Shown piece by piece: positions 1 through 7,996 of a DNA stretch of 32,253 bases. The stretch is from Acrocarpospora phusangensis (GTDB lineage: Bacteria > Actinomycetota > Actinomycetes > Streptosporangiales > Streptosporangiaceae): the NCBI RefSeq assembly GCF_016862995.1, contig NZ_BOOA01000089.1, forward strand, positions 1 to 32,253, in the 5' to 3' direction. The notes under the pieces are model-generated. The model saw nothing but the letters and a program-made list of their open reading frames with translations, did not search any database and had not been told where the DNA came from. Both the position numbers and the translations under genes were made by a program. The number at the start of each line of letters is the position of its first letter. Position 1 is the first letter of the stretch.

Positions 1-3000
1 GCTGGAGTCCACCGAACTGGTGAGCGTCAGCTGCGGCACCAGCACCGGGACGGTCTTGGCGCAGCGCGGGTCGGAGCCCCCGGCAGGGCAGTTGCTGCCC
101 GCGGTGGTGGAGGTGATCGTGTTGACCAGGCTCCTGTCGCCCGGATCCGGCGACCGCACGGTCACCGAGTACGTGATCGTCGCGGACGCGCCCGCCGACA
201 GGCCGCCGCTCCAGCTCAGGACGGGGTTGTTGTAGGTGGCCGTACCCGAGGTGGCGGTGACGTCGGCGTTGTAGGTCGCGTCGTCGAGCACGCCGGAGAG
301 CGAATCGGCGAAGGCCGCGGACGGGTACGAGGCCGTGCCGGTGTTGGTGACCGTGACCGTGTAGCGGACGGTGTCGCCCGGGGAGGCCGACTGTCTGTCC
401 GACGCCGTCGCGATGGTCAGTTCGAGCAGGCCCACGGAGGCGCGGCAGCGCGAGTCGGCGGTGCCGTCCACGCAGTTGGCGCCGAGCGTGGTGGACGTCA
501 CCGTGTTGGCGAGATCGCCGTCGCCGGGGTGGGCCTGCCGTACCGTCACGGAGTAGGTGATGACGGCGACCGCGCCCGGGGCGAGGGTGCCCGTCCAGGT
601 CACGTTCGGGCTGGCGAAGCCGGCCGTGCCCTGGGTGGCGGCCACGTCGCCGTTGTAGGTGGCGTCGTCGAGCACGCCCGTCAGCGGGTCGGTGAAGGTC
701 GCGCCCGTGAACGTGCTGGGCCCGGTGTTGCTGACCGTGATCGTGTAGTTGACCAGACCGCCCGCCGCGGCGGCCGTGGTGTCGGCCGTCTTGGTGATGA
801 TCAGCGGACCGGCGCCGACGGTCAGGGTGGCCGCCCGAGTGTCGCTCTGGTTGTTCGCGTCGGTGACCTTGATGGTGAAGGAGTAGCTGCCGGCCGTCGT
901 GGGCGTACCCGACAAAAGACCATTCGACGGGTTCAACGTCACGCCCGGCGGCAACGCGCCCGAACTCACCGACCAGACGAACGGACCCGTCCCGCCGGAG
1001 ACCGTCAGCGGGTTGTTGTACGGCACGCCGACCTGCCCGCTCGGCGGCGGAGGAAAGGTCAGCGCCGGGCTGGCCGCGACGACGATCGTCGCCGCCCTCG
1101 TGTCGCTCTGGTTGCTGGCGTCGGTGAGTCTGACGGTGAAGGAGTAGCTGCCGGCCGTCGTGGGCGTACCCGACAAAAGACCATTCGACGGGTTCAACGT
1201 CACGCCCGGCGGCAACGCGCCCGAACTCACCGACCAGACGAAGGGCGCTGTGCCTCCGGTGAAGGTCAGTTGGTTGCTGTAGGACACGTTCACCTGTCCG
1301 CTCGGCGGCGCGGGGAAGGTCAGCGTCGGGTTGGCGTTGGGCGTGACCACGGTGGAGGGCAGTGAGGCCTGACCGGGGCCGGCCGCGTTAACGGCCGTCA
1401 CCGTGAACGTGTACGCGACACCCGGCGTCAGGCCGGTGACGGTCTGGGTGGTCGCCGTTCCGGAGAAGGTCTGCGGGGTCTGCGCGACTCCGTTGATATA
1501 AGGCGTCACCACGTACGAGGTGATCGGGCTGCTGCCGTTGGCGGGTGCCGTCCAGGTCAGGGTGGCCGAGCCGTCCCCGGCGGTGGCCGCCGTGATCGTC
1601 GGCCGGCCCGGCACCGTGTACGGCACGACCGCGTTCGACTGCGGGCTGGCCGCGCTCGTGCCGATGGCGTTGATCGCGGCCACGGTGAAGGTGTAACTGC
1701 CACCGGCCGTGAGACCGGTCAGCGTCCTGGTGGTCGTCGAGGCGTTGAAGGTCTGCGGCGTCTGCGCGACCCCGCCCAGGTACGGCGTCACGACATACCC
1801 GGTGATCGGGCTGCCGTTGGCGCTGGGAGCAGTCCACGTCACCGTGGCGCTGGTGACGCCCGCCGTCGCCGTCGGCGCGGCCGGAGTGGCGGGCGTGTTG
1901 GTGTAGACGAAGTTCGCGGCACCGGCGACGCCCGTCGTGACGACGGTCACGGTCACGGTCTCCGCCGACGAGCGGGACGGCATTGAGGAGATGCTCAGCG
2001 AGCCGTTGGCGTTGACCGTGAAACAGTTCGGCGCGGGCCCCGACTGGCAGGGCAGCAGGACGACCGGCGTGCCGGCGCGCTGCTCGGCCACCGTGCCGAT
2101 CTCGATGGCCTTCGCCCCGGTGAAGTTCGAGCCGCTCACCGTCACGGCGACCCCGCCCGAGATCGTGCTGGTCGCGGGGCTGAGGGTGATGCCGGAAGGG
2201 GCTGCCGGGATCGTGCCCGCGGTCGTCGTCTGCGCGATGCCGGGATTGGCGTCGTTGGAGGACGCGACCGCGGTGGAGGACGACTGGATCAGCGCGGGCG
2301 TCACACTGCTGCCCGTGACGATGCCGATCACGTTGAGGACGGGCAGTGTCGTCCCGGCGGCGAACGGCGTGGAACTGTTGGTACAGGTGATCTTCTGGCC
2401 GACCGGCGCCTGGCACGTCCAGCCCGTCCCGAACGCGCCCACCGGCACGACACCCGCCGGCAGCGTCTCGGTCACCGAGATCGGCAGCGTCTCGTTCGCT
2501 CCCGAGGCGCTCACACTGGCGACCACGCTGTAGGTCACCGGGTCACCCGGCTGCGGCGACGAACCGTTGAAGCTCGTCTGCGTGACCGACAGCTCCGGAA
2601 CCGGGTTGAAGCTGGTCACCTCGACGTCGTCGATCTCGTGGAAGTCGGTGATCGCGCCCGTCGAGCCCACCCAGCCGAACGCCAGCTGACGCGGGATGCC
2701 GGCGGCGTTGGTCCAGGTGGTCGACGGGTAGAGGGTCGAGGGCACGGCGGGCAGCGTGCCGTCCAGCGTCCTGGCGGTTCCGCCCGGCGGCGTGAACACC
2801 AGCTTGTACGTACCGGCCGCGACGGTAAGGCCCGACGCGGTGACGATGCTGCTCGCCGTCGGGTTGATGACGATCTCGACGGGCACCTTGGAGTTGCCGC
2901 GGTTGGTGCCGCGCAGGTTGACCGCCGCCGAACTGGTGTTCGTCGCGGTGCTGTTGATCGCGCAGTAGCCCACGGTACCCGCGCCCGGACCGCGCACCAC

Positions 3001-3648
3001 GACCTGTCCCGGCACCCGGCCGCCGGTCGTGCTGATGTACGCGGGATTGGCGCAGCCGCTTCCCTGGTAGGTGCTGTTGCTGAAGTTCCCGTACACGTCG
3101 AAGCCGAAGCCGAGATAGGCGTTGGCCAGGCCCGCGCCGCCGCCCACCGCGGAGTAGCCCAGCGCGCCGCCGGCGCGGCCGATGTTGGCGGGCGGCAGCG
3201 GGTTGGCCGGATCCACCGCCGCGACCACGAAGGTGAGGCCGTCGGCGCCGCTGGAGCCGCCGTACTGGTAGGCGTTGAACTTCACGTCCAGTCCCTGCGA
3301 GGTCGGCAGGCTGGTGGCGCCGAAAAGGCCGCCCTCCTGGTTGGTGGAGTTGGCCGTGAGCCGTAGCGCGCCGAGGCCGGCGGAGTCGGTGCTGGTCGTG
3401 CAGCTGCGCAGGCCCGAGCTGGAGGTGTTGCCGCGCGCGGACAGACAGGCCACGTTCGTGCCGGCCTGGCCCGAAGGCAGCGCGGGCAGATTCACCGGGT
3501 AGGCGGCGTCCGCCGTGTTGTTCTTGAACGACTGGACGAAGAGCGTGGTCCCGGCCGCGTACGCGTACCGGGGGGTCAGGCCGGTGAGGGACGCGCCCAG
3601 CACGCCCATGGTGACGACCTGGGAGACCAGGCGGCGGGCGTCAGACAT
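1..3648 (-). CDS. Very large secreted multidomain surface protein (L-type lectin + TIG + FN3 + Ig + DUF11-like repeats), C-terminus off the left edge
   Basis: The minus-strand frame is open without a stop from ATG at 3648 to position 1 (1216 codons visible), so the gene is partial. Residues 1-33 are a signal peptide with an arginine pair and an AYA-A cleavage site. Residues about 34-345 look like an L-type (ConA-fold) lectin, with GADGLTFVV, a YLGFGFDVYGN strand and a closing LAFGWVGSTGAITDFHEIDD segment. Then follow a DUF11-like domain (350-476), an IPT/TIG domain (478-586), two FN3 domains (586-766), two near-identical putative Ig domains (769-944) and two DUF11/DUF7927-like repeats (944-1196), with a third starting at the edge. 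The ATG overlaps the stop of the upstream gene by 8 bases, so the two are probably translationally coupled. Likely role: extracellular adhesion or matrix protein (inference). A wall anchor, if any, lies outside the window. Domain boundaries are by eye. Confidence 0.88.
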   Translation of the reverse strand, partial: MSDARRLVSQVVTMGVLGASLTGLTPRYAYAAGTTLFVQSFKNNTADAAYPVNLPALPSGQAGTNVACLSARGNTSSSGLRSCTTSTDSAGLGALRLTANSTNQEGGLFGATSLPTSQGLDVKFNAYQYGGSSGADGLTFVVAAVDPANPLPPANIGRAGGALGYSAVGGGAGLANAYLGFGFDVYGNFSNSTYQGSGCANPAYISTTGGRVPGQVVVRGPGAGTVGYCAINSTATNTSSAAVNLRGTNRGNSKVPVEIVINPTASSIVTASGLTVAAGTYKLVFTPPGGTARTLDGTLPAVPSTLYPSTTWTNAAGIPRQLAFGWVGSTGAITDFHEIDDVEVTSFNPVPELSVTQTSFNGSSPQPGDPVTYSVVASVSASGANETLPISVTETLPAGVVPVGAFGTGWTCQAPVGQKITCTNSSTPFAAGTTLPVLNVIGIVTGSSVTPALIQSSSTAVASSNDANPGIAQTTTAGTIPAAPSGITLSPATSTISGGVAVTVSGSNFTGAKAIEIGTVAEQRAGTPVVLLPCQSGPAPNCFTVNANGSLSISSMPSRSSAETVTVTVVTTGVAGAANFVYTNTPATPAAPTATAGVTSATVTWTAPSANGSPITGYVVTPYLGGVAQTPQTFNASTTTRTLTGLTAGGSYTFTVAAINAIGTSAASPQSNAVVPYTVPGRPTITAATAGDGSATLTWTAPANGSSPITSYVVTPYINGVAQTPQTFSGTATTQTVTGLTPGVAYTFTVTAVNAAGPGQASLPSTVVTPNANPTLTFPAPPSGQVNVSYSNQLTFTGGTAPFVWSVSSGALPPGVTLNPSNGLLSGTPTTAGSYSFTVRLTDASNQSDTRAATIVVAASPALTFPPPPSGQVGVPYNNPLTVSGGTGPFVWSVSSGALPPGVTLNPSNGLLSGTPTTAGSYSFTIKVTDANNQSDTRAATLTVGAGPLIITKTADTTAAAAGGLVNYTITVSNTGPSTFTGATFTDPLTGVLDDATYNGDVAATQGTAGFASPNVTWTGTLAPGAVAVITYSVTVRQAHPGDGDLANTVTSTTLGANCVDGTADSRCRASVGLLELTIATASDRQSASPGDTVRYTVTVTNTGTASYPSAAFADSLSGVLDDATYNADVTATSGTATYNNPVLSWSGGLSAGASATITYSVTVRSPDPGDRSLVNTITSTTAGSNCPAGGSDPRCAKTVPVLVPQLTLTSSVDSS
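874..1242 (-). repeat. 108-bp perfect direct repeat inside the lectin/Ig protein gene
   Basis: Bases 874-981 and 1135-1242 are identical over 108 bp, offset by 261 bp (87 codons). Both encode the core of the two adjacent putative Ig domains, the stretch containing SSGALPPGVTLNPSNGLLSG. Flanking parts of the two domains have diverged, so only the core is identical. Recent duplication or gene conversion between neighbouring domains is the simplest explanation. Confidence 0.97.
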
Positions 3649-4570
3649 CGGCCCCGCCGTCGTTCATCGCGGCGGCCGCGGTGAGGACCCGGGCCCGGTA
3701 GCGACGCCGTACGAACCAGGCGAGCAGCAACAGCACCAGCAGCCCGCCGAGCAGCCCGCCGACCAGATGCACGGGAAACACGACGATCCGCACGGTACGG
3801 GCGGAGCCCGCGATCGACACCGTGGCATGGCAGACGCACATCAGCGGCGGGTTCCAGTCGAGGCTGACCTCGCGGGTCGCGCCGCGGACCACGGTGAAGT
3901 CGGGGAAGGGCACCTCGGAGCCGCCGACCTCGGCGTGCAGCCGGGTGGGCCCCCGGAAGTCGCGGTGCACCGTGCCGAGGCTGCGGATCCGCGCCGCGAT
4001 CGGCACCGGCCCGCCGAGGACGAACTCGGGAGCCTGAAGCCCGGCCACCTCGACCGAGCTGTCGATCACCCCGGGAACGGTGACGAAGACCGGCGTGGCG
4101 ATACCACGGTTGATCTTGATGTTCGCGCCGTTCTCACCCGCGGGGACCTTGAAGATCAGCGCGAACTGGTGGTCGCCCGGCTCCGGGACCGGCGGCACCT
4201 CCACCCGCACGGTCACGGTCCTGGTCGCCCCGGGAGCCATCCGGACGTTCGTCGGCGCCACGGTCGCCCACGCCGCCGCCGCGTACGGAGCCTGCGGCTG
4301 GAAGTTCAGCGCGCCGTTCTCACCCGCGACGAAGTCGGCCTTCTCCACGTTCACCTCGAACGGGGCACGTCCCCGGTTGGTGAGCTGGAACCGCTGCGTG
4401 GTGGCTTTCGCCCCGGCCGGGATGACCAGGCGGGTGGGGCTCACCTGCAACGAGAAGCTCGGCGGCCGGCCGGGATCGGCCAGGGCCGGGGTGCTGGGCC
4501 AGAGCAGGCACATGACCGTGCCCATGGCGAGCCGGCGCCGCCCGGCGCAGGGCCGAAAATGATTGTTCAA
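3641..4570 (-). CDS. WxL-interacting-like (DUF916-type) secreted protein with C-terminal membrane anchor
   Basis: A 309-residue protein. I chose TTG at 4570 as the start because GGAG (4579-4582) lies 8 bases before it and the result begins with a clean signal peptide: GRRRLAMGTVMCLLW followed by PSTPALA-D. A longer TTG start at 4594 is possible but has no good ribosome site. The mature part is all-beta, with FSLQVSPTRLVIPAGAKATT and a FQLTNRGRAPFEVNVE strand, as in the peptidoglycan-binding DUF916 domain of WxL-interacting proteins. Near the C-terminus a helix (VGGLLGGLLVLLLLAWFV) is followed by an arginine-rich tail, so the protein should sit in the membrane facing outward. It overlaps the giant lectin-repeat gene by 8 bases; the pair probably makes one surface assembly. 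The family call rests on architecture and pattern, not on a search. Confidence 0.8.
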   Translation of the reverse strand: MNNHFRPCAGRRRLAMGTVMCLLWPSTPALADPGRPPSFSLQVSPTRLVIPAGAKATTQRFQLTNRGRAPFEVNVEKADFVAGENGALNFQPQAPYAAAAWATVAPTNVRMAPGATRTVTVRVEVPPVPEPGDHQFALIFKVPAGENGANIKINRGIATPVFVTVPGVIDSSVEVAGLQAPEFVLGGPVPIAARIRSLGTVHRDFRGPTRLHAEVGGSEVPFPDFTVVRGATREVSLDWNPPLMCVCHATVSIAGSARTVRIVVFPVHLVGGLLGGLLVLLLLAWFVRRRYRARVLTAAAAMNDGGADV

Positions 4571-4585
4571 GTGAGACGCTCCACG

Positions 4586-4620
4586 GGTGATCAATCCCAG
4601 AACGTATCCACTTGATCACC
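4586..4620 (-). promoter_or_regulatory. 9-bp perfect inverted repeat in the leader of the surface operon
   Basis: GGTGATCAA (4586-4594) and TTGATCACC (4612-4620) are perfect inverted repeats around a 17-base spacer. The element lies 15 bases upstream of the TTG start and just ahead of its GGAG ribosome site. On the minus strand the spacer contains TACGTT, a possible -10 box. It could be an operator for a dimeric repressor or a leader hairpin. The rest of the 4571-4785 gap shows nothing else I can name. Confidence 0.5.
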
Positions 4621-4785
4621 AAGAGTTGCGCCAGGAAGCGGTCGTGGATTCCCTTCGGTAGACCTGGAAAAGGTTTTAGCTCGGAAAGTTTGGCTCTAAG
4701 TCAGGGTTTGCGCAGATCACGGCGACTGGCGGAGATTCTGCTTCTTTTCTGGTTTGACCTCATCCGCGCGAGTGATTCTGGCGTG

Positions 4786-5433
4786 TCAGGCCGATGCGGC
4801 GGGGGCCTTGGGTGCGGCGCTCTCGGGCACCGTCCCGTACAGGAGTCGCAGGATCGCGTCGGTGAGCGTGTCGAGCAGTTCGTCCTCGGTGTACTCCTCC
4901 GGGTTGGCGTACGCCTCGGAGAACATCATGATCCGCAGCTTGATGACCATCGCCGCGAGCAGGGCGGGCGGCCCGCCCACGGTCAGGCCGGCGCGCGCGT
5001 CGCGTTCGATGCGCCGGCTCACGATCGAGCAGCCCTTGGCGTTGAGGCGCTCGCGGACCTCCAGGACCTCCGCTCCCGGGTCGGGGTTGGCGAGGGCCTC
5101 GCGCAGCCACCGGCCGTCCACGCGCCACCGGCCGAGCGCGCCGGCCAGGCCCTGGCGCAGCGCCTCGCGGTCGAGGCCGTCGGAGGCCAGCCATTCGGCC
5201 ATGTCCTGGTCGTTCTGGCCGATGACCTCCTCGCAGAGGGCCGCGAGCACCGCCTGCTTGGACTCGAAGTAGAAGTAGAAGCCCGACCGGGCGATGCCCG
5301 CCGCGTTCGCCAGTTCGTCGATGGTCACCTGGCTGAACGGCTTCTCCCGGAAGAGGGCGCGGGCGGCTTCGAGCAGCGCGCGCTCCCGTTGGTCACCCTT
5401 CGTGGGACCCCGGCGGCTTCCGATGGCGGGCAT
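4786..5433 (-). CDS. TetR-family repressor, EthR-like
   Basis: A 215-residue regulator. The N-terminal helix-turn-helix (residues about 17-62) reads ALLEAARALFREKPFSQVTI then DELANAAGIARSGFYFYF-ESK, very like the EthR DNA-binding domain, including the FYFYF..K..V pattern. The C-terminal two-thirds is helical and would hold the ligand pocket; its ligand cannot be told from sequence. The gene is divergent from the MFS exporter at 5556, separated by 122 bases that carry inverted repeats, so by analogy with other TetR/exporter pairs it most likely represses the exporter and itself. A -10-like TAGACT sits very close to the ATG on the minus strand, so the transcript may have almost no leader. A tail of Ala/Pro/Lys ends the protein. 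Confidence 0.9.
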   Translation of the reverse strand: MPAIGSRRGPTKGDQRERALLEAARALFREKPFSQVTIDELANAAGIARSGFYFYFESKQAVLAALCEEVIGQNDQDMAEWLASDGLDREALRQGLAGALGRWRVDGRWLREALANPDPGAEVLEVRERLNAKGCSIVSRRIERDARAGLTVGGPPALLAAMVIKLRIMMFSEAYANPEEYTEDELLDTLTDAILRLLYGTVPESAAPKAPAASA

Positions 5434-5555
5434 GGCAGCAGTCTACCGAGACGTCACCTACGATCGACGTCGCATCCTAAATTTTCGACACAGTGTTGAG
5501 AACTATCGACCAGCTGTCTACGCTCAGCTGGAGCAACCCTTACGAAGGAGTCGTC
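5434..5555. promoter_or_regulatory. Divergent promoter/operator region between tetR-like gene and MFS exporter
   Basis: Facing the exporter, TTGAGA (5496-5501) and TACGCT (5519-5524), separated by 17 bases, make a plausible sigma-70-type promoter. The -10 box lies inside a perfect inverted repeat: CCAGCTG (5510-5516), 8-base spacer, CAGCTGG (5525-5531). A second near-palindrome, TCGACACAGTGTTGA (5485-5499, one mismatch), covers the start of the -35 box. Two copies of GACGTC (5450-5455, 5466-5471) lie nearer the repressor gene. Repressor binding at either element would block exporter transcription. This is inferred from position and symmetry. Confidence 0.6.
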
Positions 5556-7058
5556 ATGTATCAGGGCGCGCACGCGTCGCCGGCCTCCCGTTTCGCGCTG
5601 CCGGTCGCGGCCTACGGCGTCCTGCTGGTCTCCGCGCTGCAGACGCTGGTCGTGCCGGTGGTCGCGAACATCCAGGCGGACCTGGGCGTCTCGGCCACCG
5701 CCGTCAGCTGGGTGGTGACGGCCAACCTGCTGGCCGCGGCCGTCCTGACCCCGCTGATCGGCCGCCTCGGCGACCTGCGGGGGCGACGCCCGGTGATGCT
5801 CGGCGTGTTCACCGTCGTCCTGATCGGCTCTGTGCTCGCGGCGACGACCACGGACCTGACGCTGCTGCTGCTCGCGCGCGTTCTGCAGGCCTCCAGTTTC
5901 GGGCTGTTCCCGCTGGCCATCGGCGTACTCAGGGAAGAGCTGCCGCCGAGCCGCCTCACCGGCGCGATGGCGCTGGTCAGCGGCATGCTGGCGGTCGGCG
6001 CCGGGGTCGGGCTGGTGATCACGGGCCTGCTCATGCGGTCCGGCGGCGACTACCACCAGTTGTTCTGGCTGGCGACGCTGCTGACCGCGGTCGGGCTCGC
6101 CGGAGCCTGGATGTTGCCGCAGCGGAAGGCCGTGGCCGGCGGGCGGATCGACTGGATCGGCGCGGTGCTGCTCGGCGCGGGTCTCGTGCTGCTCCTGCTG
6201 CCGCTCCAGGAGGGCAACACGTGGGGCTGGGCGTCGCCCGGAGTCCTCGGGCTGCTCGCCGGCGCGGTCGTCGTCTTCACGGTCTTCGTGCTGGTGGAAC
6301 GGCGGATCGCGCAGCCGCTGGTCAGCATGCGCATGCTCACCTACCGCCCGATCGTCCTCGCCAACGTGGCCGGGCTGTTCCTCGGCGTCTCGATGTTCGG
6401 CGTCTTCCTGTCGGTCTCCTCCTTCGTGCAGACCCCTCCCGCCATCGCCGGGTACGGCTTCGGCGCCACCGTGCTCACCGCGAGCCTCGTCTACCTGCTG
6501 CCCGGCACCGCGGGAGGAGTCGTCACCGCGCCGCTGGGCGGACGCCTGGTCACCCGGTACGGCGCGAAGGCGACCCTGGTGCTGTCGATGCTGCTGGCCT
6601 TCGCGGGATTCCTCATGCTGGCCGTCCTGCATTCGGCGCCGTGGCAGGTCGTCGTCGGGACGTTCACGGTCAACACCGCCGTGACGTTCGGGTATGCGGC
6701 GCTGCCGACGTTGCTGATCGAGCATGTGGGGCCGTCGGAGACCGGGATCGCCAACAGCGTGAACTCCATCGCCCGGTCGACGGGCATGACGCTGGGCACC
6801 GCGTTCGTCGTCACGATGCTGACGCGGAACCTCATCCCGGGTCTGGAGCGGCACGTGCCGCACGAGTCGCAGTTCGTGATCGTGTTCGTGGTCGTGGCGG
6901 TCAGCATGTTCGTCGCCGCGGTGCTGGTCGGGTGGGGGTTGCCGCGTAACCGGCGGGCTTCCGGGGTGACGGCGGCCGAGGTCGAGGCGGAGGACGTGCT
7001 GGGGGCGGCCGGGCTCGACGTGCCGGTGGAGTTGGCGGGCCGGCAGCGAACCTCCTGA
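5556..7058 (+). CDS. MFS drug exporter, DHA2 (14-helix, EmrB/QacA-type)
   Basis: A 500-residue integral membrane protein. The ATG at 5556 follows AAGGAG with a 5-base gap, so it is preferred over a TTG 21 codons upstream. Motif A of the major facilitator family is clear in the loop after helix 2 (GRLGDLRGRRPVML), and helix 1 begins LPVAAYGVLLVSALQTLVVP. The hydrophobic pattern fits about 14 helices, as in proton-driven DHA2 multidrug exporters. A helix-5-like segment (AVGAGVGLVITGLLM) matches motif C of antiporters. The cytoplasmic tail is short and acidic. The divergent EthR-like repressor suggests induction by a substrate or related small molecule. Substrate unknown. Confidence 0.92.
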   Translation: MYQGAHASPASRFALPVAAYGVLLVSALQTLVVPVVANIQADLGVSATAVSWVVTANLLAAAVLTPLIGRLGDLRGRRPVMLGVFTVVLIGSVLAATTTDLTLLLLARVLQASSFGLFPLAIGVLREELPPSRLTGAMALVSGMLAVGAGVGLVITGLLMRSGGDYHQLFWLATLLTAVGLAGAWMLPQRKAVAGGRIDWIGAVLLGAGLVLLLLPLQEGNTWGWASPGVLGLLAGAVVVFTVFVLVERRIAQPLVSMRMLTYRPIVLANVAGLFLGVSMFGVFLSVSSFVQTPPAIAGYGFGATVLTASLVYLLPGTAGGVVTAPLGGRLVTRYGAKATLVLSMLLAFAGFLMLAVLHSAPWQVVVGTFTVNTAVTFGYAALPTLLIEHVGPSETGIANSVNSIARSTGMTLGTAFVVTMLTRNLIPGLERHVPHESQFVIVFVVVAVSMFVAAVLVGWGLPRNRRASGVTAAEVEAEDVLGAAGLDVPVELAGRQRTS

Positions 7059-7198
7059 CAAATACCGATTTATCGCCAAAAATCTTTATTTGCGTGAAGG
7101 GTTGTCTTTGGGAGGTTGATGTTGGTGACAGTCGCCCCTTAATGGGTAAATCCACCGAGAACGCGCATACGGGGGCGTGTCATCTATTTGGGGGAATA

Positions 7199-7744
7199 AT
7201 GGGTGGCCGGTGGATATGTTCGGCGGTTGGGTGGGGGATGGTGTTGCTCTTCGGCGGCTGGACGCCGGCGTACGCCTCCGAAGGGCCATCAGAGAGTTCT
7301 GGCGGGGAGGAAATCGGCTCAACGTCAGTCAAGGTGACGGTACGGGTGCTTCCACCGAGGGGTTCGGGTGAGAGTGGCCCGTCTGAGCGGCATCCGCGAT
7401 CGTCAGAGGGCGGACAGCCCTTCCAGAAGGGCTCGTCAGAAAACGGGCGACCCTTCGAAAAGGGCTCGTCCGGCCGATCGCACCACTACGACCCCGGAAC
7501 TCCTGACCAGGGCCGTTCTCGCTTCGGAGGCGGTTTCCGCCAGCACCACCCGGGTGACCCACGATCGTTCGGCGACGGCTCATCCACCTACGAACCCGGC
7601 GCCCCACGCTCCCGAGGCTTCGACATGCTGCCCTTCACCGGCTCCGACGAACGAACCCTCGCAATGGCGATATCCGGCGGCGTCGTCGTCATCCTGGCAG
7701 GCGGCATGCTCGTCCTAGCCTCCTCCCGCCGAAACGACATCTGA
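7199..7744 (+). CDS. Sortase-anchored (LPFTG) low-complexity surface protein
   Basis: A 181-residue protein. The ATG at 7199 is preceded by GGGGGA and yields a signal peptide (MGGRWICSAVGWGMVLLF, then GGWTPAYA-S); a GTG 35 codons upstream is less likely. The middle (residues about 30-135) is disordered and rich in Gly, Ser, Pro, Arg and His. It includes a short repeat, PFQKGSS and PFEKGSS, each encoded over a small DNA hairpin (7416-7433 and 7451-7464). The C-terminus is a complete sortase signal: LPFTG, a hydrophobic helix (MAISGGVVVILAGGMLVLA) and SSRRNDI. It should therefore be linked to the cell wall. No sortase gene is in the window. No enzymatic domain is visible, so a stalk or spacer role is a guess. 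The leader 7059-7198 is unusually AT-rich for this DNA. Confidence 0.85.
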   Translation: MGGRWICSAVGWGMVLLFGGWTPAYASEGPSESSGGEEIGSTSVKVTVRVLPPRGSGESGPSERHPRSSEGGQPFQKGSSENGRPFEKGSSGRSHHYDPGTPDQGRSRFGGGFRQHHPGDPRSFGDGSSTYEPGAPRSRGFDMLPFTGSDERTLAMAISGGVVVILAGGMLVLASSRRNDI

Positions 7745-7799
7745 GCCTTACAAACGACGACGGCAGCTATGAGAAATGGCAGCGGGAATATCCGGCCTT

Positions 7800-7837
7800 A
7801 AATCTGTACAGGATCGGCAAATCTGTACAGGATCGGC
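7800..7837. repeat. Tandem 19-bp repeat (two copies)
   Basis: AAATCTGTACAGGATCGGC occurs twice head to tail at 7800-7818 and 7819-7837 with no mismatch. Each copy contains the palindrome CTGTACAG. The repeats lie in the 252-base gap (7745-7996) between the convergent ends of the LPFTG protein gene and the Ro60 gene. They could be paired protein-binding sites or a simple duplication. The rest of this gap holds the hairpin at 7927-7975 and no gene I can support. Confidence 0.95.
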
Positions 7838-7926
7838 CAGCCTCTCTCGGCGCCGGTGCGGCGAGAAGCATCACCTGCGTTAACGGCGCCGGATAACGGC
7901 GAGAACCCTTTCCGATAACCCGGCCA

Positions 7927-7975
7927 TGGACCAGGCGATTGGGGACGCCTCTGACGTTCCCAATCGCCTGATCCA
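7927..7975 (-). terminator. Long hairpin downstream of the Ro60 gene, probable terminator
   Basis: The arms 7927-7943 and 7959-7975 pair over 17 positions with one mismatch (12 uninterrupted pairs: CAGGCGATTGGG with CCCAATCGCCTG), closing a 15-base loop. It starts 22 bases past the stop of the minus-strand Ro60 gene. No T-run follows on either strand, which is common for actinomycete terminators. Being symmetric, it could serve both convergent genes. Confidence 0.65.
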
Positions 7976-7996
7976 GCTCAGCCGTCCAGCTGTCGA

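Noticed and set aside
1388-2416. 342-codon minus-strand ORF rich in Arg/Asp/His
   Set aside because: It is in the wrong frame of the giant surface protein, whose true frame stays open from 3648 to the window edge.
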